Shown: positions 57,139 to 64,000 of the stretch, piece after piece
Layout of the letters: each line of letters starts with the position of its first letter
Numbering within the stretch: the stretch's first letter is position 1
Assembly (NCBI RefSeq): GCF_014075995.1
Contig: NZ_CP055153.1
Location: forward strand, 3,968,001-4,032,000
Source of the DNA: Adhaeribacter radiodurans
Lineage (GTDB): Bacteria; Bacteroidota; Bacteroidia; Cytophagales; Hymenobacteraceae
DNA: 64,000 nucleotides
Reading direction: 5' to 3'
Program-made: the position numbers and the translations under genes
Notes under the pieces: generated by a model
What the model was told of the DNA's origin: nothing
The model's input: the letters and a program-made list of their open reading frames with translations, nothing else
Databases searched by the model: none

Positions 57139-57164
57139 TTCTTTTTGTCTTGACACAAAAAGAA
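57139..57164. repeat. Short intergenic hairpin
   Basis: TTCTTTTTGT (57139-57148) and ACAAAAAGAA (57155-57164) pair perfectly around a 6-nt loop. A downstream run (CGCTAAAAACTC...TTTAGCG, about 57182-57217) resembles the interior of the 37873-37988 element. Confidence 0.5.
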
Positions 57165-57276
57165 CCAAAAAAACGCAAGACGCTAAAAACTCGCTGAACG
57201 CTCGAACAATTTAGCGTCGTTTTCTGCACCTGGCTAAAGCTATCTGTTGTATTGCTGACTGGCAAAATTTAGTAAA

Positions 57277-57297
57277 CACGAGCGAGGTTGGCTCGCG
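57277..57297. repeat. Short dispersed hairpin repeat, copy 2
   Basis: CACGAGCGAGGTTGGCTCGCG, a near copy of 26636-26655. Confidence 0.45.
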
Positions 57298-57322
57298 CAC
57301 GCCATACATTCTATTTAAAAAA

Positions 57323-57356
57323 TTCAGCCTCTTCTCACGTAGAAGAAGAGGCTGAA
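57323..57356 (-). terminator. Intrinsic terminator of the GH2 gene
   Basis: TTCAGCCTCTTCT (57323-57335) pairs perfectly with AGAAGAGGCTGAA (57344-57356); a T6 tract follows on the minus strand. It lies 10 bases past the GH2 stop. Confidence 0.88.
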
Positions 57357-57365
57357 AACGAAATT

Positions 57366-59228
57366 CTATTTAAAATTTACTAAACCTTGATTATACAGTT
57401 TGCCGTGTACTTCCTTTAACCGATTTTCGGGTATTTTAATTACTTTACGGTCGTAGGTCATCAGGCCGTTGGTTTCTATTTCTACGTCGGTGGTTTGGGT
57501 ATATACTGCCGCTGATAAACCACGTTTAATCAAATCCGTCATAACGTCCATAAAAGGTGCGTAGCGGTTAAATAAATCGTCGGCATTTTTAAAACTTTGA
57601 TAGCCCCAGTTATCTTTTTGCTGCCAGGTATGGCCGGTTAACGGTAAACCTAATCCCCCAAATTCACCTAGTACAATAACTTGTTTGGCTCCAAATAAAT
57701 CGGCCCGGGGCATAGCGGGTGCCGGATAATTGTGCAAATCCAGAATGTGCCCTACATCGTGAAAGTTACCGCCGCTGGCACTGTTCACCAACCGCGATGG
57801 ATCTTTTTGCATGGTCCAGTTAGTAATTTCTACGGTTTTAAACTGGCCCCAGGCTTCGTTAAAAGGTACCCACACCACAATGCTCGGGAAGTTGTGTAAG
57901 TCTTGCATAATTTCGGTCCACTCCTGGCGGTAAATTTTTTCGGATTCCGGAGTGCGGGTCATATCGGCATCGCGCATTTCAATGCCCGGTTGCGTTACCC
58001 AACGAGCCCCCAAGTCGCCACTCGGCATATCCTGCCAAACCAACATGCCTAATTTATCGCAATGATAATACCAACGGGCTGGCTCAACTTTCACGTGTTT
58101 CCGGATCATGTTAAAGCCCATTTCCTTGGTTTTTTCAATATCAAACAGCAAAGCTTCTTCCGTGGGAGCGGTATATAATCCATCGGGCCACCAACCCTGG
58201 TCAAGTGGTCCGTATTGAAAAACAAATTTATTGTTAAGCAACATGCGTTGGGTACCTTGGGCATCGGGGGCCATGCTAATTTTACGCATGGCAAAGTAAC
58301 TTTTCACCTCGTCTACTGCTTTTCCGTTACGAACTACAGCAATCCGTAAATCATATAAAAACGGATTTTCCGGCGACCAAAGTTTAGGATTGGCAATTGG
58401 CAAAATAGCCTCGCTCCCGCCCGCTACTTCTTGTTCGGCAATTTTCTTTTTACCGTCCCAGGCACTTACCCGGATTTTATCATTGCCTTGCCCGTTTTGT
58501 ACCTGCGCACTTACCGTAAGTGATTGCTTATCGATATCGGGGGTTTGGCGGGTAGTGTGGATGTACGTTTTAGGAACAACTTCAAGCCATACGGTTTGCC
58601 AGATACCCGTTACCGGCGTATACCAAATGCTTTCTGGTTTTTTAACTTGTTTGCCTCTGGGTTGGGGGCCATCATTGGTCGGGTCCCAAACGCGAACCAC
58701 AATTTCCTGCTGATTGCCGGATTTTATTGCAGCCGTAATATCAAAAGAAAACGGATCGTAACCCCCCTGATGCGTTCCCACGGATTTGCCATTTACAAAA
58801 ACTTCGGTTAACCAATCTACCGCGCCAAAATGCAGCAACACATTCTGTTTTCTGATTTTAGCTGGAACAGTAATAGTTTTGCGGTACCATAAAACGCTAT
58901 CTTTCCCCACGGTTTTACCAACCCCCGACAAAGAAGATTCTACGGCAAAAGGCACCAGAATTTTACCATTAAAAGCTGTTGGCCGGCTAGCTTCCTGCGC
59001 TTTTGGCTGGAGGGCGTAATCCCATAAACCATTTAAGCTTTGCCAGTTCTCGCGCACCATTTGGGGGCGCGGGTATTCGGGCAACGGATTAGTTGGATTT
59101 ACTTTTTCGGCCCAGGGCGTCCGGATTTTAGTACCTGCTGGCTGCCAGTTACTTTGCTGGGCGTTTGAATTATTTACCTGAAAAACAAAAACAAGCAATA
59201 AGAAAAGATAGCAATTTTTCATTTTCAT
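57366..59228 (-). CDS. GH2-family exo-glycosidase
   Basis: A 620-residue enzyme with a signal peptide (to about residue 24). Domain order: sugar-binding beta-sandwich (WQSLNGLWDYAL...LLHFGAVDWLTEVFVNGKSVGTHQGGYDPFSFDI), immunoglobulin-like domain, then the TIM barrel with acid/base in WVPFNEAWGQF (E458) and nucleophile in VIVLGEFGGLGL (E522). GH2 covers beta-galactosidase, glucuronidase, mannosidase and arabinosidase activities; the short length and FNEAWGQF form point to the small GH2 group found in Bacteroidota and not to LacZ. It sits between two terminators, so it is probably transcribed alone. Substrate unknown. Confidence 0.9.
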   Translation of the reverse strand: MKMKNCYLFLLLVFVFQVNNSNAQQSNWQPAGTKIRTPWAEKVNPTNPLPEYPRPQMVRENWQSLNGLWDYALQPKAQEASRPTAFNGKILVPFAVESSLSGVGKTVGKDSVLWYRKTITVPAKIRKQNVLLHFGAVDWLTEVFVNGKSVGTHQGGYDPFSFDITAAIKSGNQQEIVVRVWDPTNDGPQPRGKQVKKPESIWYTPVTGIWQTVWLEVVPKTYIHTTRQTPDIDKQSLTVSAQVQNGQGNDKIRVSAWDGKKKIAEQEVAGGSEAILPIANPKLWSPENPFLYDLRIAVVRNGKAVDEVKSYFAMRKISMAPDAQGTQRMLLNNKFVFQYGPLDQGWWPDGLYTAPTEEALLFDIEKTKEMGFNMIRKHVKVEPARWYYHCDKLGMLVWQDMPSGDLGARWVTQPGIEMRDADMTRTPESEKIYRQEWTEIMQDLHNFPSIVVWVPFNEAWGQFKTVEITNWTMQKDPSRLVNSASGGNFHDVGHILDLHNYPAPAMPRADLFGAKQVIVLGEFGGLGLPLTGHTWQQKDNWGYQSFKNADDLFNRYAPFMDVMTDLIKRGLSAAVYTQTTDVEIETNGLMTYDRKVIKIPENRLKEVHGKLYNQGLVNFK

Positions 59229-59290
59229 AAATTTTGGCGGATTACATATCAGCGGTAAAGAAAAACAAACTTGTTCAAATTATAAAAATT

Positions 59291-59344
59291 AAAAAAAGTA
59301 ATCCGGAATAAGCTTTAAAAAGCCTACCCCGGATTACTTTTTTT
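59291..59344. terminator. Intrinsic terminator of the second susCD operon
   Basis: Perfect 16-bp stem (59291-59306 with 59329-59344), core AAGTAATCCGG, and A7/T7 outer tracts. It lies 8 bases past the stop of the DUF3823-like gene. Confidence 0.92.
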
Positions 59345-59352
59345 TAATCGAA

Positions 59353-60033
59353 CTACTTTAAAGAAACTTGTTGCGGCACCGAGTATAATCTTTCGGCTAC
59401 ACCTTCTGTTTTTACACCAATTCTGGCGAAAGTATATCCTTTACTAACTAAGCTGGCCGGCGCATTTACCGTTAAAGTAATGGGCTGCGAAAAATCGGTT
59501 ATAGCCGATGCTACGATTTCGGCGCTGCCCGCATTATTGTTTTGGTCCACAATATTGGTAGTGCCTACATAGAGGTTTACTCGCTCCAATTTGCTACCCG
59601 CGTTAATTTGCTGCAAGTTAAAAGTAGCTGTTACGGCCGAAGCGTTTTTCTGATAGGTATCATTCTTTACCACAAAATGTGGCACTACCGGCACATCAAT
59701 CATTGTAGAACCTTTTACCTGCACACTAATGGTATCGCCGTTATCGAGCCAGGGACCATTGCCTCTTAAACGAACCAGCTTATAATTGCCATCGAATAAA
59801 GCAGCTGAGAAAGTACCATCCCAGGCCACATGCACGGGTATTTTAGTAAATAAATCGTAGCCAGGTTGCCATAACTCCAGTTGTACGCCATTGGATCGTA
59901 CGCCAACGGGTTGTCCGTCGTAAACTACCCGCCCCGATAAAATAGAAGTAGGCGGATCGTAATTATCTTTTTCACATCCGGTTAAAATAGTAACCAGAAC
60001 TAATGCGATATATGCTATAAAATTACTTTTCAT
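59353..60033 (-). CDS. DUF3823-like lipoprotein of the second SusCD locus
   Basis: A 226-residue lipoprotein with lipobox ILTGC (C20 from ATG 60033). The in-frame start further upstream is a TTG at 60042. It begins with EKDNYDPPTSILSGRVVYDGQPVGVRSNGVQLELWQPGYDL, a carboxypeptidase-regulatory-like beta-sandwich as in DUF3823 proteins, which commonly follow susD. The function is unknown: probably glycan binding or a surface complex subunit, by analogy with SusE/F. It begins 9 bp after the SusD stop and ends the operon at the terminator 59291-59344. Confidence 0.85.
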   Translation of the reverse strand: MKSNFIAYIALVLVTILTGCEKDNYDPPTSILSGRVVYDGQPVGVRSNGVQLELWQPGYDLFTKIPVHVAWDGTFSAALFDGNYKLVRLRGNGPWLDNGDTISVQVKGSTMIDVPVVPHFVVKNDTYQKNASAVTATFNLQQINAGSKLERVNLYVGTTNIVDQNNNAGSAEIVASAITDFSQPITLTVNAPASLVSKGYTFARIGVKTEGVAERLYSVPQQVSLK

Positions 60034-60042
60034 GTCTATCAA

Positions 60043-61887
60043 TTAATGAAATGGATTTCTGACGATTTTCGGATTGTTGTTTAGCACCGCCTGGTCGATG
60101 GAAGAATAATAGTTACCCATCTGGAAGTTACGTGGCGCCCGGAACCGGGGAGCGCGGATTTTATCGAACACGTATTTGTTGTGAGTGGAGTGGCCCGGCC
60201 GAACTACCCGGTAAGGGTATAAAGCATACATCACGGCATTGGGGTTACCTTCGCTGCCATTCCATATTTCGTGGGCAATACGCCAGCGTTTTAAATCCCA
60301 TACCCGGTGGTCTTCAAAGGCAAACTCTACCCGGCGCTCGTTCTGAATTCTTCCAATGGTTAATTCGGTCAGGCTATTCGGTTCAAAGCCGGCTCTTTCT
60401 CTTACCTGGTTCACGTAGCCCAAGGCTTCAGGTAAAAGGTTAAGTTCAAAAGCCGCTTCGCCGGCATTAAGCAGCACTTCGGCGTACCGGAAACGCACCC
60501 ACCACATATCGCTCCGAATACCGCGGGTACTGGCGCCGGGTGCCGGATCAATGTACTTCCGCAGGTAAAATCCGGTGTTCGATACTTCTGTTTGCGAGCG
60601 TTGCGGACCCGAAGCACCCGTTAATAACCCCCCATCTGTATATCTGGAACCGAGCACATCGGATTCTACGGTCTGGTAGTCGCCATTATTCCAAACTTTT
60701 ACGCCGGCCTGTATCTGCACTTCTAAGCCTCTAAAAGTAGTGCCGGGGTAAATAATGGTTCCGTATAAACGGGCATCTTTATTCGCGAAAACATCCGACA
60801 GATTATCGTAATAGATATAATCGCTGTTATCGGCAGTGCGGATTTTTAACTCTCCCGACGTGCCATCCAGGTATTCGTACGCTTCTACCAAATTTAAAAC
60901 CGGTGTAATAATGGAGGATGAAAGGTTATCTTCGCGGATATTCCGGGCAATGTTATCGTAGGTAAAGCCGTGGCGTTTATCTTTTGACACCAAAAAATCC
61001 TGCGCCATAATTACTTCGCTGTTATTAGCCTTCCGGGATACTGCTTCGTAGAAATTTTCGCCTAGGTTAGGATTGCCGGTGTGCAGTTGGTACGCGTTGC
61101 TGGCAATAATTTCGCGGGAGGCTTCTAATGCTTTGGTGTAATACTCATTTGCCCGGTCAGTCGGAATGCCCACTTCGCCACCTTGGGTAGTTATAGGAGC
61201 TGCCAATCGCCCGTTGTACTTGGCAATAGAACCCGCGTACAGCATGGCCCGGCTTTTTAAAGCGAGCGCCGTATATTTATTTGCCCGCGTGTTGCTACCC
61301 GCATTTCCCAGTTGTTCTTTAATAGCATCGAGTTCGCTGGCTATAAAATCATACACTTCGGCTTCTTTGGCCCGTGGTTGTTGCAAGGCAGTAGCATCGC
61401 CGCTAAAATCGTAGATTAATTGGTTGGTTACCAGCGGTACGCCACCCATTCTTTTTACTAATTCAAAATATTGGTAGGCCCTTAGAAACCGAAGCTCGGC
61501 GGCAAATTGCGTTTTTTCAGTGGGAGTAAGTGTCGTACCAAATTTTTCCATGCTCTCCAGCGATAAGTTGATATCCCGGATTAAAGCATAATCCCACAAA
61601 CGCCAGCGGTCGAAGCCGTAAGAAAATATGTTATTTGAACCCTCGCCGTTACCCGACCAAATGGCTTCGTCGTAAGCCGCGAAATTTTCCCAACCGGAGT
61701 TTATTTGAGAGTGGGCCGGTAAACGGTTATAAAAGTTGGCCAGCAAGCTGGTTATCATTTTAGGATCGTTCCAGACCTGCTCTTCCAGGATTACATTAGG
61801 AGCTTCCCGTTCCAGCCAATCGTCCTGGCAAGCTGATAACGGCAATAACGAAGCGCCAAAAATTAAAAATTTATAAATACTTTTCAT
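60043..61887 (-). CDS. SusD/RagB-family lipoprotein (second locus)
   Basis: A 614-residue SusD-like lipoprotein, lipobox PLSAC (C20). SusD blocks: ELRFLRAYQYFELVKRMGGVPLV, NKYTALALKSRAMLYAGSIAKY, MWWVRFRYAEVLLNAGEAAFELN, NQVRERAG, NERRVEFAFEDHRVWDLKRWR. It pairs with the SusC gene 11 bp upstream and the DUF3823-like gene 9 bp downstream. Distinct from the fructan SusD at 18,791, so it serves another glycan, possibly the one cut by the GH2/GH43 enzymes nearby. Confidence 0.95.
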   Translation of the reverse strand: MKSIYKFLIFGASLLPLSACQDDWLEREAPNVILEEQVWNDPKMITSLLANFYNRLPAHSQINSGWENFAAYDEAIWSGNGEGSNNIFSYGFDRWRLWDYALIRDINLSLESMEKFGTTLTPTEKTQFAAELRFLRAYQYFELVKRMGGVPLVTNQLIYDFSGDATALQQPRAKEAEVYDFIASELDAIKEQLGNAGSNTRANKYTALALKSRAMLYAGSIAKYNGRLAAPITTQGGEVGIPTDRANEYYTKALEASREIIASNAYQLHTGNPNLGENFYEAVSRKANNSEVIMAQDFLVSKDKRHGFTYDNIARNIREDNLSSSIITPVLNLVEAYEYLDGTSGELKIRTADNSDYIYYDNLSDVFANKDARLYGTIIYPGTTFRGLEVQIQAGVKVWNNGDYQTVESDVLGSRYTDGGLLTGASGPQRSQTEVSNTGFYLRKYIDPAPGASTRGIRSDMWWVRFRYAEVLLNAGEAAFELNLLPEALGYVNQVRERAGFEPNSLTELTIGRIQNERRVEFAFEDHRVWDLKRWRIAHEIWNGSEGNPNAVMYALYPYRVVRPGHSTHNKYVFDKIRAPRFRAPRNFQMGNYYSSIDQAVLNNNPKIVRNPFH

Positions 61888-61898
61888 GTATAGCTTAA

Positions 61899-64000
61899 TT
61901 AAAGACCTAAAACAAAACCAAAATTAAATAAGCGTTGCTGCGGATAAACCAGCCCGTTGGCCGAAGAAATTTCCGGATCAATGCCAAAATCTTTGGTATT
62001 ATCAATCGAGAAAAGGTTGGAAGCATTGGCATATACCCGCAGGTTAGTGATACCCACTTTATTAATAAGTTTCTGCGGAACGGTGTACCCTAACTCCAAA
62101 TTACGCAAGCGGATATAACGAACGTTGGTTACCCAATAATCGCTGCGGCGGAAGTTGGCATGGCCAGCGTTATCTTTGCGAATGGCCGGATAAGTACCAG
62201 GTATCCACGGGCTATCGTTATTAAATGGATCGGCCCGGTGCCAGCGATCCTCGAACATATAAGCCGGCGAAGTACCGTTGTTCTGGAAAGGATACCGCAA
62301 CTCCCAGTCGCGCAGGAAAGATTGCATGCTGGCTCCCGAAAAATCCACGAACAAACTAAATCCTTTGTAGGCAAAACTGGTGTTAATACCGTAGCTAAAA
62401 TAAGGATTCGCGCCTTCGGCAAAACCAATGGGTCTTTGGTCTAAGTCGTTTATTACTTTATCGCCGTTTACATCTTTAAAAATTAAATCGCCGGGAAGTT
62501 GCGTGCGGTTACCCTGGCCATCATTATCAACGGTGTAATTATCAATTTCTTCCTGCGATTGGAATTGTCCGGCTACCTGATAACCCCAGTTAATATTCGC
62601 CCAGCGATCGGTAAAAGTATTCCGGTATTCGTTCCAGGAATTACCAAAACGTGGTTTATACTGTTCCAGGTCTCTTCTTCTGGAAACGGTACCATTTACG
62701 CCTAAGGTATAACTCAGCTCCCCGGCTTTACCTCTGTACGTAACGGCTCCTTCCAGTCCACGATGGGCATCGGAGTTTAGGTTGGCTAAAGGTAGGGTGT
62801 ATCCTACTTCGCTGGGTAGCAATACATCGTACTGCGAGGCTGGTAAACCACTGCGCTTCCGCTCAAATATGTCAAACTGACCCGAAACTTTATTATCTAA
62901 AACTGAAAAGTCCAACCCCACGTTGGCCGAGGTATTTTCTACCCATGATAGCGTAGTTATAGGTAAACCTCTTGGTTGCAGGCCTGTAACCAGATTGCCG
63001 TTAAAAACTGCGTTGCCGCTGGCCCAATTATAACCCGGCAAATAACTAAATGGCTGTACTACCCACAAATTTTCAGATGGATTACTCGGATTTTGATAGC
63101 GGTCGCTACCGGTTTTACCGTAAGAAGCCCGTAATTTCAAATCGTTTAGGAAAGAAACTTTGTCTTTTAAGAAATTTTCTTCTGAAAGCTTCCAGCCAAC
63201 GGATACCCCGGGAAATAAGCCCCAACGGCTATCTTTTCTAAAAACAAAAGACCCATCGTAGCGGCCCAGTACTTCCAGTAGATATTTTTCTTTAAAATTA
63301 TAGTTTAAACGGGCAATATATCCGGCCCGGGCTTCTACATTCCACTCATCCAATAAGAAATCCTGGTTGGCAAAATACTGAATGGGGATGTAATTATTGG
63401 GTGGCACCGTATGTACGATCATGTATTTATTATCTACATCCGAGCGCTCATAAGCAGCAACCGCCGACACGCCATGGTTCCCAAATTGCTTGTTCCAGTT
63501 TAACTGAAGCTGGGCAAACCGATCGATTACATTGCGTTTACGCCGTTCGCGCCACGGATTTTGATTACCCCCGCCTGGCACCTTATTATAAGTATCGGTA
63601 GCTTCATCGTAGGTGTAGGCATCGTAGGTGTATTCAAACCCATCAAAATCAAAATTGGTAAAATTGTAAGAATACGTTGCTTTGGCAGTTAAGCCAAAAT
63701 TGAAATCGTACTGGGCATACACGTTCCCCTTGATACCGCGCCAAATTTCATCAATTGGGCCGGTAATGTCTTCGTCGTAAGTAGCCGGATTTACGTTTAC
63801 GTTGTGCGTTTGATTAATGTACTTGGGGTTGTCGTTGGCATAAGGCCTTTCGGTGGGCCACATAGTAAAAATACTCAGGAAAGGATTAAAATAATCGTCT
63901 AGGCCTGGCACTCCGGCCTGGTGGCGTTTCTCAATACGTCCGCTTAACTGGGTACCTACCCGTAAGCCTTTGGCAATACCCGCATCTAAGTTAGCCTGGA
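61899..64000 (-). CDS. SusC/RagA-family TonB-linked transporter, N-terminal part outside window
   Basis: The frame is open to the window edge with no stop or true start, about 700 codons; a GTG at 63911 is internal, not the start. The visible part is the outer-membrane barrel: repeated beta-strand patterns (VSAVAAYERSDV, YLLEVLGRYDGSFVFRKDSRWGLFPGVSVGWKLSEENFL), the DKVINDLDQRPIG loop, DFSGASMQSFLRDWE and the C-terminal aromatic strand RLFNFGFVLGL. Signal peptide, regulatory domain and plug would be upstream. It heads the susC-susD-DUF3823 operon, terminated at 59291-59344. Confidence 0.93.
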   Translation of the reverse strand, partial: QANLDAGIAKGLRVGTQLSGRIEKRHQAGVPGLDDYFNPFLSIFTMWPTERPYANDNPKYINQTHNVNVNPATYDEDITGPIDEIWRGIKGNVYAQYDFNFGLTAKATYSYNFTNFDFDGFEYTYDAYTYDEATDTYNKVPGGGNQNPWRERRKRNVIDRFAQLQLNWNKQFGNHGVSAVAAYERSDVDNKYMIVHTVPPNNYIPIQYFANQDFLLDEWNVEARAGYIARLNYNFKEKYLLEVLGRYDGSFVFRKDSRWGLFPGVSVGWKLSEENFLKDKVSFLNDLKLRASYGKTGSDRYQNPSNPSENLWVVQPFSYLPGYNWASGNAVFNGNLVTGLQPRGLPITTLSWVENTSANVGLDFSVLDNKVSGQFDIFERKRSGLPASQYDVLLPSEVGYTLPLANLNSDAHRGLEGAVTYRGKAGELSYTLGVNGTVSRRRDLEQYKPRFGNSWNEYRNTFTDRWANINWGYQVAGQFQSQEEIDNYTVDNDGQGNRTQLPGDLIFKDVNGDKVINDLDQRPIGFAEGANPYFSYGINTSFAYKGFSLFVDFSGASMQSFLRDWELRYPFQNNGTSPAYMFEDRWHRADPFNNDSPWIPGTYPAIRKDNAGHANFRRSDYWVTNVRYIRLRNLELGYTVPQKLINKVGITNLRVYANASNLFSIDNTKDFGIDPEISSANGLVYPQQRLFNFGFVLGL

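Larger units (their letters stand above)
56732..57365. other. Repeat-rich intergenic region
   Basis: About 630 bases between two minus-strand genes. It holds palindromic element copy 2 (56985-57051), the hairpin at 57139-57164, the short hairpin repeat at 57277-57297 and the terminator at 57323-57356. No gene is seen. Confidence 0.6.

Noticed and set aside
61899-63911. GTG at 63911 as the start of the second SusC gene
   Set aside because: The frame is open without stops to base 64000 and the sequence before it is ordinary barrel sequence; the true start is outside the window.

Overview
The window looks like chromosomal DNA of a Bacteroidota bacterium, most likely a Cytophagales/Hymenobacteraceae-type environmental species. 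The evidence is two SusC/SusD loci, a hybrid two-component regulator of the Bacteroidota HTCS type, many secreted lipoprotein glycosidases, weak Shine-Dalgarno signals and a TAnnTTTG-type promoter element. The genus is an inference only. I saw no rRNA, tRNA, CRISPR array, transposase, integrase or phage module.

Left part (1-13,000): an HMG-CoA-lyase-like gene and a truncated LutA/YkgE-like gene; exopolyphosphatase (ppx) and polyphosphate kinase (ppk1), convergent on one bidirectional terminator; gyrB; an ammonium transporter; a TRIC/YicG-type membrane protein; a secreted SMP-30-like beta-propeller; and a broken Imm7-type immunity gene.

Fructan locus (13,171-29,477, all on the minus strand): periplasmic-sensor hybrid regulator, sugar porter, fructokinase, SusC, SusD and three GH32 enzymes. 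This is the gene set of the Bacteroides thetaiotaomicron levan/inulin locus (BT1754-BT1765). The model is that surface GH32 enzymes cut fructan, SusC/D imports oligomers, periplasmic GH32 releases fructose, the regulator senses fructose, the porter imports it and fructokinase phosphorylates it. A 20-bp-period direct repeat upstream of the porter is a candidate operator. The middle GH32 lacks the conserved acid/base Glu and the Arg of the RDP motif.

Middle (30,000-45,000): two paralogous secreted alpha/beta hydrolase lipoproteins, a GH26 mannanase, a GH43 lipoprotein, an amine oxidase, an orphan LuxR-type response regulator, a thioesterase, msrA, a universal stress protein, a DUF6687-like protein, a small HNH protein and an MFS exporter. 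Two small membrane-peptide ORFs, one interrupted by a TAG, lie in a gap before the mannanase.

Right part (44,690-64,000, minus strand): a secreted aldose epimerase and two GH43 enzymes; a sugar-acid module (KDPG-aldolase-like, pentonate dehydratase-like IlvD/Edd, GntP-type permease); a large secreted glutaminase-family (DUF4965-type) protein; a GH2 enzyme; and a second susC-susD-DUF3823 operon whose SusC runs off the window. The contents suggest arabinan- or hemicellulose-type glycans and aldonates, but the substrates are inferred.

Between genes there are several palindromic or dispersed repeat elements (37.9, 47.9, 53.8, 57.0 and 57.1 kb) and well-formed terminators.
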